From Micromonospora thermarum (GTDB taxonomy: Bacteria > Actinomycetota > Actinomycetes > Mycobacteriales > Micromonosporaceae), in assembly GCF_012034245.1 (NCBI RefSeq), contig NZ_JAATEO010000025.1, positions 37,768 to 101,767 on the forward strand: a stretch of 64,000 bases of DNA. The letters are read 5' to 3'. The notes under the pieces were generated by a model. It saw only the letters and a list, made by a program, of their open reading frames with translations, ran no database searches and was not told the DNA's origin. Below, piece by piece: positions 34,662-43,089 of this stretch. The position numbers were made by a program, and so were the translations under genes. The stretch's first letter is position 1, and each line of letters begins with the position of its first letter.

Positions 34662-35762
34662 ATGCCCAAGCCTGGCCCGAGGCTGCGCCTCATCGACGTG
34701 GCGGAGCGCGCCGGTGTGTCGCTGGCGACCGCGTCCCGCGCCCTCGCCGGGCGAGACGGGGTCAGCGAGGAGGTGGCCCAGCGGGTCCGGCAGGTCTCCC
34801 AGGAGCTGGGGTACGTCGCCAACCCGTACGCCCGCACGCTCGCCGGCGGCGCCAGTTCCACCGTCGGGCTGGTGGTCCACCAGGTGGACGACCCGTACTT
34901 CTCCGAGATCGCCGGCGGGGTCATCCAGGTCGCCGCCGACGAGGGACTGCTGGTGCAGATCTGCCACTCCGGCCGGGATCCGGACGCGGAGCTGCGGCAG
35001 CTGCGCCACCTCATCGCGCAACGGGTGGGGATCATCCTCATCGCCGGTTCCGGCTACGACGACGCCCGGGTGGAGGCGGAGGCCCGGGCCGAGCTCGCGG
35101 AGTTCCAGAGCCAGGGCGGCCGGGTCGCCGTCATCGGCCGGCACGCCCTCGGCGTCGACGCGGTCCTGCCCGACAACGAGGCCGGCGGCCGCGCGCTCGC
35201 CCGGCACCTGCTGGACCTGGGGCACCGCCGCATCGCGGTCGCCGCCGGCACGGCGGGCCTCACCACCGTCGCCGACCGGCTCGCCGGTGTCGCCTCGGCG
35301 TTGCGGCAGCACGGGCTCTCCCTCGACGACCTTCCCGTGGTGCACTCGGACTTCACCCGCGACGGCGGCCGGGTGGCCGCCGAGCAGATCCTCCGCGACC
35401 ACCCGGAGACGACCGCGATCGTCGCGCTCAACGACGCGATGGCCATCGGCGTGCTGTCGACGTTGCGCGCGCACCGCATCCCGGTGCCCGAGCGGATGTC
35501 GGTCGTCGGGTTCGACGACGTCTCCGTCGCCGCCGACCTCGCCCCCAGCCTCACCACCATCCGGCTGCCGATGACCGACATGGGCCGGATGGCGCTCTCA
35601 CTCGCGCTGAAACCCCGGTCGACCCGTCCCCGCCGCCGTCCGACCGGGCACCTCCTCGTGGTCCGCGACTCGACCGGGCCCGCCCCGACGGCGGCGCCGG
35701 CGGCACCCCGCGCCGACAGCCACCGCCCGGAGTCCGGCACCCTGGCCCAGCCCACCGCCTAG
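34662..35762 (+). CDS. LacI-family transcriptional regulator
   Basis: 366 residues. The helix-turn-helix RLIDVAERAGVSLATASRAL and hinge helix NPYARTLAGG are canonical LacI, followed by the periplasmic-binding-like sensor (VGLVVHQVDDPYFSEIAGGV, TAIVALNDAMAIGVL, VVGFDDVSVAADLAPSLTT). ATG 34662 is preferred because GGGGAG lies six bases upstream; an in-frame ATG at 34638 would add eight residues. A Pro/Ala-rich tail of about 40 residues follows the sensor domain. Its own promoter region holds the double operator, so autoregulation and control of the importer and the LamG/dehydrogenase operon are likely. Confidence 0.9.
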   Translation: MPKPGPRLRLIDVAERAGVSLATASRALAGRDGVSEEVAQRVRQVSQELGYVANPYARTLAGGASSTVGLVVHQVDDPYFSEIAGGVIQVAADEGLLVQICHSGRDPDAELRQLRHLIAQRVGIILIAGSGYDDARVEAEARAELAEFQSQGGRVAVIGRHALGVDAVLPDNEAGGRALARHLLDLGHRRIAVAAGTAGLTTVADRLAGVASALRQHGLSLDDLPVVHSDFTRDGGRVAAEQILRDHPETTAIVALNDAMAIGVLSTLRAHRIPVPERMSVVGFDDVSVAADLAPSLTTIRLPMTDMGRMALSLALKPRSTRPRRRPTGHLLVVRDSTGPAPTAAPAAPRADSHRPESGTLAQPTA

Positions 35763-35822
35763 GAGGACCGACCGGTCGTCATCAGCTCGCGCCCGGCCTG
35801 CGTCGTGCACGCCCGGTGGGCG

Positions 35823-36893
35823 TCAGGCCGCGACGACGTCGGCGACGACGCAGGCGATGTTGTCGGGCGCGCCGTGCTCGTACGCCAGCTCGGTCAGCCG
35901 GTCCATGGCGTCGCCCGGGTCGCCGGCCGCGCCGAGGGTGGCGGCCAGCTCGGCGCGGTCGACGACGGCGGAGAGGCCGTCCGAGCAGAGCAGGTAGCGG
36001 TCGCCGACGACCGCCGTACGCAGCGCCAGGTCGGCCTCCACCGCGGTGCCGCCGGCGCCGAGCGCCCGGACCAACAGGGCACGCTGCGGGTGGGTGGCGG
36101 CCTCGTCGGCCCCGAGCGTGCCCTGGTCGACGAGCGACTGCACGTACGTGTGGTCCCGGGTGAGCTGGGACAGCTCTCCGTTCCGCAGCACGTACGCCCG
36201 GGTGTCACCGACGTGCACCAGCGCGAGCTGTCCGCCGGACCGCAGCAGCGCCGTCAGGGTCGTGACCGGCTGGTGGTCGCCGGTGGCCGCCCGGCGGACG
36301 GTGCGGTCGGCGTCGGCGACCGCGTCGGCCAGCAGGGTGAGCAGCTCGGCGGCGGGAACGTCGGCCGACTCCAGCGAGGTGAGGGCGGCGATGGCGGCGG
36401 CGCTGGCGGCGGCACCGCCCGGTCCCCGCATGCCGTCGGCGACGGCGAGCAGCCGCTCGCTGGCGTACGCGGCGTCCTCGTTGCTGTCCCGTGCCGTGCC
36501 GGTCTCACAGCGGACGGCGAAGCGGAGGCCGAGGGCCTGATTCGCATCGGACATGGTCGTGTCCCTTCCGGAGAGGAGGTCCACGAGGTGGGTGGCCACG
36601 CGGCTGCGGGCCGCGGTGTCCGCCGTGACGTGCTGCCACCAGGTGCGGACCGCGTCGGCCACCCCGGCGGCCGGCAGGTCGCACACCCGGCGGATCTCCG
36701 CCAGCGGCATGCCGATGCGGCGCAGCGCGGCGATCAGCCGGGCCCGGTCCAGTTGATCCGGGGTGTAGAGCCGGTAACCGGACTCGGGGTCGACCGCGGC
36801 GGGCGGCAGCAGTCCCGTCTCGTCGTACAGGCGCAACGCCTTCGGCGTCAGACCCGCCGCCCGGGCGAACGATCCGATGGTCAGCAGCTCCAC
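35823..36893 (-). CDS. MerR-family regulator fused to PP2C-type Ser/Thr phosphatase
   Basis: 356 residues. Residues 1-75 are a MerR DNA-binding domain (LLTIGSFARAAGLTPKALRL, YDETGLLPPA, GYRLYTPDQLDRARLI). After a short linker ending in MSDANQALG, residues 120-356 are a PPM/PP2C phosphatase: CETGTARDSNEDAAYASE with the first metal-binding Asp, VADGMRGPGG (second Asp-Gly motif), LVHVGDTRAYVLR, YLLCSDGLS and GAPDNIACVVADV. All metal ligands appear present. The usual MerR effector domain is therefore replaced by an enzyme. A dyad resembling a MerR operator lies about 50 bp upstream. Confidence 0.88.
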   Translation of the reverse strand: MELLTIGSFARAAGLTPKALRLYDETGLLPPAAVDPESGYRLYTPDQLDRARLIAALRRIGMPLAEIRRVCDLPAAGVADAVRTWWQHVTADTAARSRVATHLVDLLSGRDTTMSDANQALGLRFAVRCETGTARDSNEDAAYASERLLAVADGMRGPGGAAASAAAIAALTSLESADVPAAELLTLLADAVADADRTVRRAATGDHQPVTTLTALLRSGGQLALVHVGDTRAYVLRNGELSQLTRDHTYVQSLVDQGTLGADEAATHPQRALLVRALGAGGTAVEADLALRTAVVGDRYLLCSDGLSAVVDRAELAATLGAAGDPGDAMDRLTELAYEHGAPDNIACVVADVVAA

Positions 36894-36944
36894 GTCGCCA
36901 TCCTCCTCGTACCGGCCACCGCGGCCGGCACGCCCCAGGCTGGG

Positions 36945-36957
36945 CCTTCCCCGAAGG
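36945..36957. promoter_or_regulatory. MerR-type dyad upstream of the MerR-phosphatase gene
   Basis: CCTTC-CCC-GAAGG is a perfect short dyad. Immediately next to it, read on the minus strand, TTGACC occurs twice in tandem (36956-36967), giving possible -35 elements. MerR proteins bind such dyads within an extended spacer. A convincing -10 box is not seen. Confidence 0.35.
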
Positions 36958-37046
36958 TCAAGGTCAAGAAGGATCTCGGAACCACTCGTGTCGAAGCCAG
37001 CTCCCCGGCCGGCGCAGTCGGCAGGCGCTACCCGTGACTGCTAGCG

Positions 37047-37766
37047 TCAGCCGCCGGTCCCGCGCACCGCCTCGATGATCGTCTCGGCGACCTCGGCGGG
37101 TTGGGACACCGCGATCGCGTGCGACGCGCCGGAGATCTCCCGGGAGCCCCGGGGGCCGGCCCGTTCCGCCATGAACCGGTGTGCGGCGACGGGGATGTTC
37201 CGGTCGGCGTCGCCGAAGATGAACCACGAGGGCAGGGAGCGCCAGGCCGGGCTGGGCGCGGACAGGTCCTCGCCGAGCGCCCGCTCCGCCACCGGCCGTT
37301 GGGTCCGGGCCATCAGCGCCGCCAGGTTGCCGGGCACGTCGGCGGCGAACTGCTGGTGGTAGGCGTCCTGCCCGATCGCCACCTCGTTGCCGCCGGTGGA
37401 CACCGGGTAGGAGACCAGGGTGTCGGGGAGCGTGCTGCCGGGGAACTTCTGGGACAGCGTCAGTGCCGACTCGCCGGCGTCCGGGCAGAACGCGTTGACG
37501 TAGACCAGGGCACGCACCGACGAGTCCTCCGTGGCGGCCGCCGTGATCACCATGCCGCCGTACGAGTGGCCGACGAGCACGACCGGCCCGCCGATCCCCC
37601 GCATCACGTCCCGCACGTACGCGGCGTCTCCGGCCACGCCGCGCAGCGGATTGGCGGCGGCCACCACGGAGTACGCGGCGCCGAGCCGCTCGATGACCCC
37701 GTTCCAGCTCGCCGAGTCGGCGAACGCGCCGTGGACGAGGACGACCGTGGGCTGCTGATCTGACAC
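37047..37766 (-). CDS. Alpha/beta hydrolase
   Basis: 239 residues, cytosolic, of the small esterase-like group near plant salicylate/hydroxynitrile-type hydrolases. It has VVLVHGAFADSASWNGVIERL (oxyanion loop), the nucleophile in LVGHSYGGMV, an Asp in FIFGDADRNIP and the His in GASHAIAVSQP. GTG 37766 has GGGAG at suitable distance; upstream in-frame codons lack one. These enzymes are abundant in actinomycetes and their substrates are rarely known. It is monocistronic and divergent from the small membrane protein gene. Confidence 0.87.
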   Translation of the reverse strand: MSDQQPTVVLVHGAFADSASWNGVIERLGAAYSVVAAANPLRGVAGDAAYVRDVMRGIGGPVVLVGHSYGGMVITAAATEDSSVRALVYVNAFCPDAGESALTLSQKFPGSTLPDTLVSYPVSTGGNEVAIGQDAYHQQFAADVPGNLAALMARTQRPVAERALGEDLSAPSPAWRSLPSWFIFGDADRNIPVAAHRFMAERAGPRGSREISGASHAIAVSQPAEVAETIIEAVRGTGG

Positions 37767-37925
37767 GACGGTCCGCTCCCTTGCGTCGGGGCGGTGGCGC
37801 ACGCGCACCCGCCCGGCCTGCACCGGCGCGGCTGATTACCCAACGGTCGCGGGTGAAACGTCCGGGCGTCGTGCCCGCATACTGCGGGAAACGGTCCACC
37901 GGTCCCGCCAGAGAAGGGGCAGCGC

Positions 37926-38381
37926 ATGCCGAACCCGTACCGCCCCGCGGTCCTGCTCCCGTCACTCCTGCTGGTCCTGGCCACACCCGTCGCGGTCTGG
38001 TGGCTGGTGGGCGACGTGACCAGTGGCGACGCCCGCCGGCTCGCCGCCGAGGGCGTCGCTCTCGACCACACGGTCCGCCCGGTGAGTCTCGGCGCGACCG
38101 GGGACCGGATCGTCGGCGTCCTCGCCTGCGTCGCCGCCGCGGTAGCGCTCGGCGTGCTGGTCCGCGGCACCGTCGTACGCCGTCTGGATGCCCGCTGGTG
38201 GGCGGTGCTGGCGCCGCTCGTCGTGGCCGGCGCGCTGGTCGGCTACGCGGCGCGGGTGCTGACCGCCGGCGTGATCGGCGCCAACATCGGCGCGGGCCTG
38301 ATCGTCCTGGTGGGCGGCCCGGTGCTGGCGGTGCTGCTGGTCGTCGCGGCGGTCGCGGCGTGGCGGCTGCGCCCCCGGTGA
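37926..38381 (+). CDS. Small four-helix membrane protein
   Basis: 151 residues with four hydrophobic segments at about residues 7-27, 60-80, 91-111 and 115-146. A soluble loop (GDVTSGDARRLAAEGVALDH) sits between the first two, probably outside. No metal, nucleotide or catalytic motif is visible and I do not recognise the family. The start has GAAGGGGCAGC before it. It ends four bases before the convergent monooxygenase gene. Confidence 0.7.
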   Translation: MPNPYRPAVLLPSLLLVLATPVAVWWLVGDVTSGDARRLAAEGVALDHTVRPVSLGATGDRIVGVLACVAAAVALGVLVRGTVVRRLDARWWAVLAPLVVAGALVGYAARVLTAGVIGANIGAGLIVLVGGPVLAVLLVVAAVAAWRLRPR

Positions 38382-38385
38382 CGAG

Positions 38386-39450
38386 TCAGCGTGCCGACCC
38401 GGCGGGTGCCGCTGTCAGCAGCGTGCGCAGCTCGCGTACGGCTGCCCGGCCGGCACGGTTCGCGCCGACCGTGCTCGCCGACGGTCCGTAACCGACCAGG
38501 TGGATCCGCGGGTCGGCGACCACCCGGGTGCCGTCCACGACGATGCCGCCGCCGGGCCCGCGCAGCCGCAGCGGAGCCAGGTGGTCCAGCGCCGGCCGCC
38601 AGCCGGTGCACCACAGGATCACGTCGGCCTCCAGTCGCGCGCCGTCGCGCCACTCCACGCCGTCGGGGGTGATCCGGTCGAACATCGGCCGGCGTACGAG
38701 GACACCGCGCTCGCGGGCCCGCGCCATCTGCGGCGTCCACGGCAGGTCGATGACGCTGGCCACGCTCCCCGGCGGCAGGCCGGCACGCACCCGCGCCTCC
38801 ACCTTGGCGACCACGTCGCGTCGGTACTCCTCGGTGTACCCGGAGGAGTCCCGGAACACCGGCGGCCGGCGGGTGACCCAGGTCGTCGCCGCCGCGACGT
38901 CGGCGATCTCGGCCAGGAGCTGCACGGCGGAGGCTCCGCCGCCGACCACCACCACGCGCTTCCCGGCGAACTCCTCCGGCGCGCGGTAGTCGGCGGTGTG
39001 CAGCTGCCGCCCGCGGAACGTCTCCTGGCCGGGATAGCGCGGTACGAACGGCCTCGTCCAGGTGCCGGTGGCGTTGATCAGAGCTCGCGTGGTCCAGGTA
39101 CCGTGGTCGGACTCGACCAGCAGCCGTCCGTCGTCGCCGTTCCGGACCGCCGTGACCGCGACCGGCCGCCGTACGTCGATGCCGAACTCCCTCTCGAAGG
39201 AGGCGAAGTACGCGGGCACCGCGTCGGCGGCCTGCTCGTCGGGTGCCGGGGGCGTGAAGTGCATACCGGGCAGGTCGAAGATCCCGTGCACCGTCTCCAT
39301 CCGGAGCGTCGGCCACCGGTGCTGCCAGGCGCCGCCGGGGGCGGGGTTGGCGTCCAGGACCGCGAAGTCGAGGCCGGAGGCGCGCAGGTGGTACGCGCTC
39401 GACAGCCCCGCCTGCCCCGCCCCGATGACCACGACATCCGTCTCTGCCAC
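38386..39450 (-). CDS. Flavin-containing monooxygenase-like FAD/NAD(P) oxidoreductase
   Basis: 354 residues. The FAD loop is DVVVIGAGQAGLSSAYHLR, followed by PGGAWQHRW and a second dinucleotide loop for NADPH, RVVVVGGGASAVQLLAEIA. WTRPFVPRYPGQETFRGRQL and the ATG-x-W motif (NATGTW) match the FMO/CzcO group that oxygenates heteroatoms or acts on thioredoxin-like thiols. GTG 39450 gives the natural N-terminus. An ATG at 39483 would add 11 residues but abuts a G-run. No redox partner gene is beside it. Confidence 0.82.
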   Translation of the reverse strand: MAETDVVVIGAGQAGLSSAYHLRASGLDFAVLDANPAPGGAWQHRWPTLRMETVHGIFDLPGMHFTPPAPDEQAADAVPAYFASFEREFGIDVRRPVAVTAVRNGDDGRLLVESDHGTWTTRALINATGTWTRPFVPRYPGQETFRGRQLHTADYRAPEEFAGKRVVVVGGGASAVQLLAEIADVAAATTWVTRRPPVFRDSSGYTEEYRRDVVAKVEARVRAGLPPGSVASVIDLPWTPQMARARERGVLVRRPMFDRITPDGVEWRDGARLEADVILWCTGWRPALDHLAPLRLRGPGGGIVVDGTRVVADPRIHLVGYGPSASTVGANRAGRAAVRELRTLLTAAPAGSAR

Positions 39451-39518
39451 ATTTCCGAGAACAGCGCCGGCGTCACCCGCCATCCCCCCGGCGACGGATC
39501 TCACATGCCCCGACGAAG

Positions 39519-40312
39519 GTGGAACACCCCGGTCCGGCTGAGGCGCGGCCAATTGTCCTCGCCCCCTGCGACGCGCACGTCAGCCCGGGCTTCCACCTCG
39601 CGAACAACCTCGACACGTGGCTGCGGCTGTCCCCCCTCCACGATCACGCGCTCCCCTGGGGAGACATCAAGCCGGACGACGACCCGGGCCGCACCGCTGG
39701 GAAGTTCACCGCCCGCCGTTCTTCGGGTTCAACTTCGGCTTCGTCCCCGTCCGCAACGACAACTTCGTCGTCGACCGGGTGAACACCCTGAACCCGTCGC
39801 TCGGCGACGTCGGCATCTCCATCACCATGGACGACAGCGACGCCGGCGACTTCGACTATGCCTCGGGTGACGGCTTCAGCTCGGTCGCGTTCTCCTTCAC
39901 ACCGCCGACGTCGGGCCTGGTGGAGGTCCTCATCGACGCCCAGTCCGTCCTGGCGACGCACCACCTGGAGACGGAGGACGAGTGGGGGTGGTCGGACTCC
40001 AAGACGAGCCAGCAGAACTCACTGATGCTCGACGTCCTGCACCCCGACGTCGCGGAGCCGTCGTACGCCGAGATGTCGGTCTTCGTGGAGGAGGAGGACG
40101 AGGACGCGACCCACGACCGGGAGTACCTGACCCGTGGCGCCCACTACTTCGCCCACCTGTTCAGCGCGGGACCGGTGCCCGCCGGTGAACCCGTGATCGT
40201 GTACGCGGGGACCCGGTCGTTCGACAAGAGCGGCACCAACGACGTGGCGATCCACAGCGAGTCCGACTTCCGGTGGTTCATCAGCTCGGTGGAGGTGCGG
40301 ATCTCGCCGTAG
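39519..40312 (+). pseudogene. Hypothetical protein with a frameshift
   Basis: From GTG 39519 the frame gives HVSPGFHLANNLDTWLRLSP, then HALPWGDIKPDDDPGRTAGKFTA, and breaks at about 39712 in GCCCGCCG. A one-base shift restores PPFFGFNFGFVPVRNDNFVV and continues cleanly to VEVRISP at 40312. Losing one C from a CCCC run explains this, so an assembly error is possible. The full protein would have about 264 residues, be acidic (EEEDEDATHDRE) and beta-rich, without signal peptide or cysteine motif. I do not recognise the family. Confidence 0.5.
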
Positions 40313-40324
40313 CCGCCACCGCGC

Positions 40325-40580
40325 TCAGTCGGAGATGCCGGTGTACCCGACGACCTTCTCCACGGTCAGACGCACCAGCAGCTCGCCCGGCACGGCGTTG
40401 CGCGCCCCGTACGTCTCGGCCAGCTCCGGCCCCATGTAGGGCTCGGCGATCCGGGTCGCCCAGCGCCGCATCTCGGCCAGGTCCTCGGTGATCGTCGGCC
40501 CGTGTCGTCGCCAGCTTGCCGGTGCGGGTGCCGTCCGAGACGAACCGCTGCCACTCCCCGTCGCCCATCGGCTTCGCCAT
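40325..40580 (-). pseudogene. F420-dependent PPOX-class enzyme with internal deletion
   Basis: The start reads MAKPMGDGEWQRFVSDGTRT then GKLATTRADD, the N-terminus of pyridoxamine-oxidase-fold F420 enzymes. The end, in another frame, reads EDLAEMRRWATRIAEPYMG then YGARNAVPGELLVRL, their C-terminus. The middle 60 or so residues, including the core barrel strands, are gone and the frame changes at the junction near 40490. The gene is inactive. A real deletion, not a sequencing error, is required to explain it. Confidence 0.7.
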
Positions 40581-40713
40581 GCCGTACTCCGCTTCTCGTC
40601 CTGGCCCCGACGCGCCGCGCCGCCGCGCCCGTTGGACGACACTAGTGGTCCGTGGGCGCAGGCGGCATGAACGAAGCGCCGTTGGCGGGAGGAAGCGTCT
40701 CCCCGCCCGGCGG

Positions 40714-40902
40714 CTACTCCTCGGGTACGCCCGGGCCGACCTCGCCACGCTGAAGGTGCTCGGCGTTGCGGTCGGCTTCGCTGTCGGCGTGCGCGGCCCC
40801 GGCGCCCGGGTCGGTGGTGCGGCGCCCCTCGGCGTCCTCGTACACCTCGCCGCGCTCGAGAGCCTGTTCCTGCTGCGAGTGACGCTGCTCGGGTGTTGTC
40901 AC
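40714..40902 (-). CDS. Small acidic hypothetical protein
   Basis: 62 residues starting VTTPEQRHSQQEQALERGEV, rich in Glu, Gln, His and Gly and without hydrophobic stretches, so soluble and probably disordered. GTG 40902 follows AGGTAGG at five bases. Short hydrophilic proteins of this kind are common in actinomycetes without assigned role. It is monocistronic between a decayed gene and the dehydrogenase. Confidence 0.45.
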   Translation of the reverse strand: MTTPEQRHSQQEQALERGEVYEDAEGRRTTDPGAGAAHADSEADRNAEHLQRGEVGPGVPEE

Positions 40903-41062
40903 GACCACCTACCTACCCGGCACGTACGCCAGCAAACGGCTGATGCCGAAGGGCCGGATGCGTGGCTTCCGTCCTATTGAGGCCGGCGCGCCCCGAGTGA
41001 CGCACGGGACGCTTGCCACCCCCGCGGCATCGTCGGTGAACACTCCCGAGCGGCGCAGTGCC

Positions 41063-42085
41063 TCACGGAGTGAGGAGGACCTTGACGGCCCGACGCTCGT
41101 CCATGGCCCGGTAGGCCTCGGCGGCCTGCTCGAGCGGGAGGGTGAGGTCGAAGACCTTGCCCGGGTCGATCTCACGCTTGTAGATCAGGTCGATCAGCTC
41201 AGGCAGGAACCGCCGCACCGGTGCGGGGCCGCCGTGCAGGTGCACGTGGGAGAAGAACAGCTCCTCACCGGGCAGTTCGACGCCGTGAGCCACGCCGACG
41301 TAGCCGACGTGACCGCCCGGACGCGTGGAGCGGATGGCCTGCATCATCGACTCCTGGGTGCCGACCGCCTCGATGACCGAGTGCGCCCCGAGGCCGCCGG
41401 TGAGATCCCTGATCCGGGCCACGCCCTCGTCGCCGCGCTCGGTGACGATGTCGGTGGCGCCGTAGTGGATCGCCAGTTTCTGGCGGGACTCGTGCCGGCT
41501 GACGGCGATGATGCGTTCCGCGCCGAACCGCTTGGCCGCCAGCACGGCGAGCAGACCCACCGCGCCGTCGCCGACGACCGCGACGGTCCGGCCCGGGCCG
41601 ACCTGGGCGGCCACCGCGCCGAACCAGCCCGTGCCGAGCACGTCGGAGGCCGCGAGCAGGTCCGGGAGCAGGTCGTCCGAGGGGGTCTCGGGCGTGGCGA
41701 CCAAGGTGCCGTCGGCGAGCGGGACACGTAGGTACTCGGCCTGGGCACCGAGTCCACCGACCGGCTCCCGGTGAACGCACGAGGACTGGTAACCGGCGCG
41801 GCAGATGGGGCAGGTGTTGTCGGAGGCGAAGAACGAGCCGACGACGAACTGGCCGGGCTTGACGTTCCTGACCTCGCTGCCGACCTCCTGGACGACACCG
41901 ACGTACTCGTGGCCCATCGGTGACGGCCCGGTGACCGCTTCGACGCCGCGATACGGCCACAGGTCCGAACCGCAGACGCAGGTGGCGGACAGGCGGATGA
42001 CCGCGTCGGTCGGCAGGAGGATCCGGGGATCCTCGCGGTCCTCCACCCGGACGTCGCCGGGGGCGTGCAGGACAGCACCACGCAT
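41063..42085 (-). CDS. Zinc-dependent alcohol dehydrogenase family protein
   Basis: 340 residues, medium-chain dehydrogenase. Catalytic zinc ligands are visible (CVCGSDLWPYRG, GHEYVGVVQEVG). The structural zinc loop is partly lost: DNTCPICRAGYQSSCVHRE keeps three cysteines. The nucleotide loop is VAVVGDGAVGLLAVLAAKR. The RGAVLHAPGD start with AGGAAG upstream is preferred over an in-frame ATG 48 bp upstream. Similar actinobacterial proteins are annotated as threonine or sorbitol-type dehydrogenases. A fragment of an XRE regulator lies divergently upstream, as often found for paired regulator and oxidoreductase. Confidence 0.85.
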   Translation of the reverse strand: MRGAVLHAPGDVRVEDREDPRILLPTDAVIRLSATCVCGSDLWPYRGVEAVTGPSPMGHEYVGVVQEVGSEVRNVKPGQFVVGSFFASDNTCPICRAGYQSSCVHREPVGGLGAQAEYLRVPLADGTLVATPETPSDDLLPDLLAASDVLGTGWFGAVAAQVGPGRTVAVVGDGAVGLLAVLAAKRFGAERIIAVSRHESRQKLAIHYGATDIVTERGDEGVARIRDLTGGLGAHSVIEAVGTQESMMQAIRSTRPGGHVGYVGVAHGVELPGEELFFSHVHLHGGPAPVRRFLPELIDLIYKREIDPGKVFDLTLPLEQAAEAYRAMDERRAVKVLLTP

Positions 42086-42338
42086 GAGGTTCTTCCTTTC
42101 GATTCCGAGGTCCGGCCGCGACGCGAGCGTCACCCTGCCGGCTTACCCAGGCAGGGCGTGGGATTGCACCCTCCGGCGGGCAACCCCGACGAGGATGAAT
42201 CGCCTCACCGGGAGCGCCGGCAGCCGTCGCGTCCAACGTCGTCCAGCAAACCCCAGCAGGGCTTACGCAGGGAGTTCCTGCTGAAAGGTGTACTGGTGGA
42301 GCACCCCTCCGGCGCGCCGTGACACGTACGGTCGAGGC

Positions 42339-42500
42339 GTGGACAACCGCAATGAGGTCCGCGAGTTCCTCGTCTCGCGACGCGCGAAGGTCAGCCCGGA
42401 GCAGGCGGGCGTGCCCGCCGGCACCAACCGCCGGGCCGCCGCACCCCCCACAGCGGAGTACGACGACCCGGAACCCTCGGGCGGTTCCGTCAGCCGTTGA
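42339..42500 (+). pseudogene. N-terminal fragment of XRE/MmyB-type regulator
   Basis: VDNRNEVREFLVSRRAKVSP then EQAGVPAGTNRR is the N-terminal arm of the MmyB-like helix-turn-helix family, which continues RVPGLRREEVAMLAGVS in intact members. Here the frame turns to a Pro/Ser-rich tail after residue 32 and stops at 42500, so both the DNA-binding and sensor domains are missing. It lies divergent from the zinc dehydrogenase, the expected position of its regulator. Confidence 0.65.
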
Positions 42501-43089
42501 GGAACGCCAGCATCTGTGCGATCTGGTCGGCGCGGGACTCCTGGACCCGGCGGGCGAACTCCTTGGTCTCGGGGTTCGCCCCCTCCTTCGCCTCCCGCTG
42601 GGACATCTCCACCGCGTTGTGCTGGTGGCCGACGAAGAGGTTGAGGAACTGCCGGTCGAAGTCGGCCCCGGACGCCTTCTCCAGCGCGGCGACCTGCTCG
42701 GCCCCCGTTGCCGGCAACCCGCCGTGCGCGGCGTGCGAGCCCGGGTCGCGGTCGACCGTCGTCGGCTTGGACCAGGTGCCCAGCCACGACTTCATCATCG
42801 TCACCTCGTCGCCCTGGGTGGCCTCGACCGCCGCGGCGAGAGTCTTGATCTCCTCCCGCTGCGCCCGCGTCTTGGCCAGCCGGACGAGCTGCAGGCCCTG
42901 CCCGTGGTGGGCGACCATCATCTGCAGGTACATGACGTCGGCGTCGTTGTGGGTGTTGCCGACCTGCACGGCCGTGGGAGCCGGCGCCGGCGGCGCCGGC
43001 TTGTCGGGTGCGGCGCCGCAGGCGGCCGTCAACAGCGGCACGACGACGGCCATCAGCAGGGCCGCGCCGATCCTGGTGCCGCGCCTCAT
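42490..43089 (-). CDS. DUF305 lipoprotein, putative copper-binding
   Basis: 199 residues. Lipobox LTAAC gives a lipidated Cys24, followed by a Pro/Ala linker. The DUF305 domain holds paired motifs: YLQMMVAHHGQGLQLVRLA, then MMKSWLG, and FLNLFVGHQHNAVEMSQRE, with several Met and His positioned for copper. DUF305 includes Synechocystis CopM, a known copper-binding protein. It sits on the outer face of the membrane. Its ATG overlaps the LPMO stop by ATGA, so it is co-translated with a copper enzyme; supply or protection of LPMO copper is a reasonable inference. Confidence 0.85.
   Translation of the reverse strand: MRRGTRIGAALLMAVVVPLLTAACGAAPDKPAPPAPAPTAVQVGNTHNDADVMYLQMMVAHHGQGLQLVRLAKTRAQREEIKTLAAAVEATQGDEVTMMKSWLGTWSKPTTVDRDPGSHAAHGGLPATGAEQVAALEKASGADFDRQFLNLFVGHQHNAVEMSQREAKEGANPETKEFARRVQESRADQIAQMLAFLNG

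Noticed and set aside
40909..41062. Minus-strand frame overlapping the start of this gap as a gene
   Set aside because: It is Ser/Arg/Pro-rich, lacks a ribosome site and largely overlaps the end of the zinc dehydrogenase.
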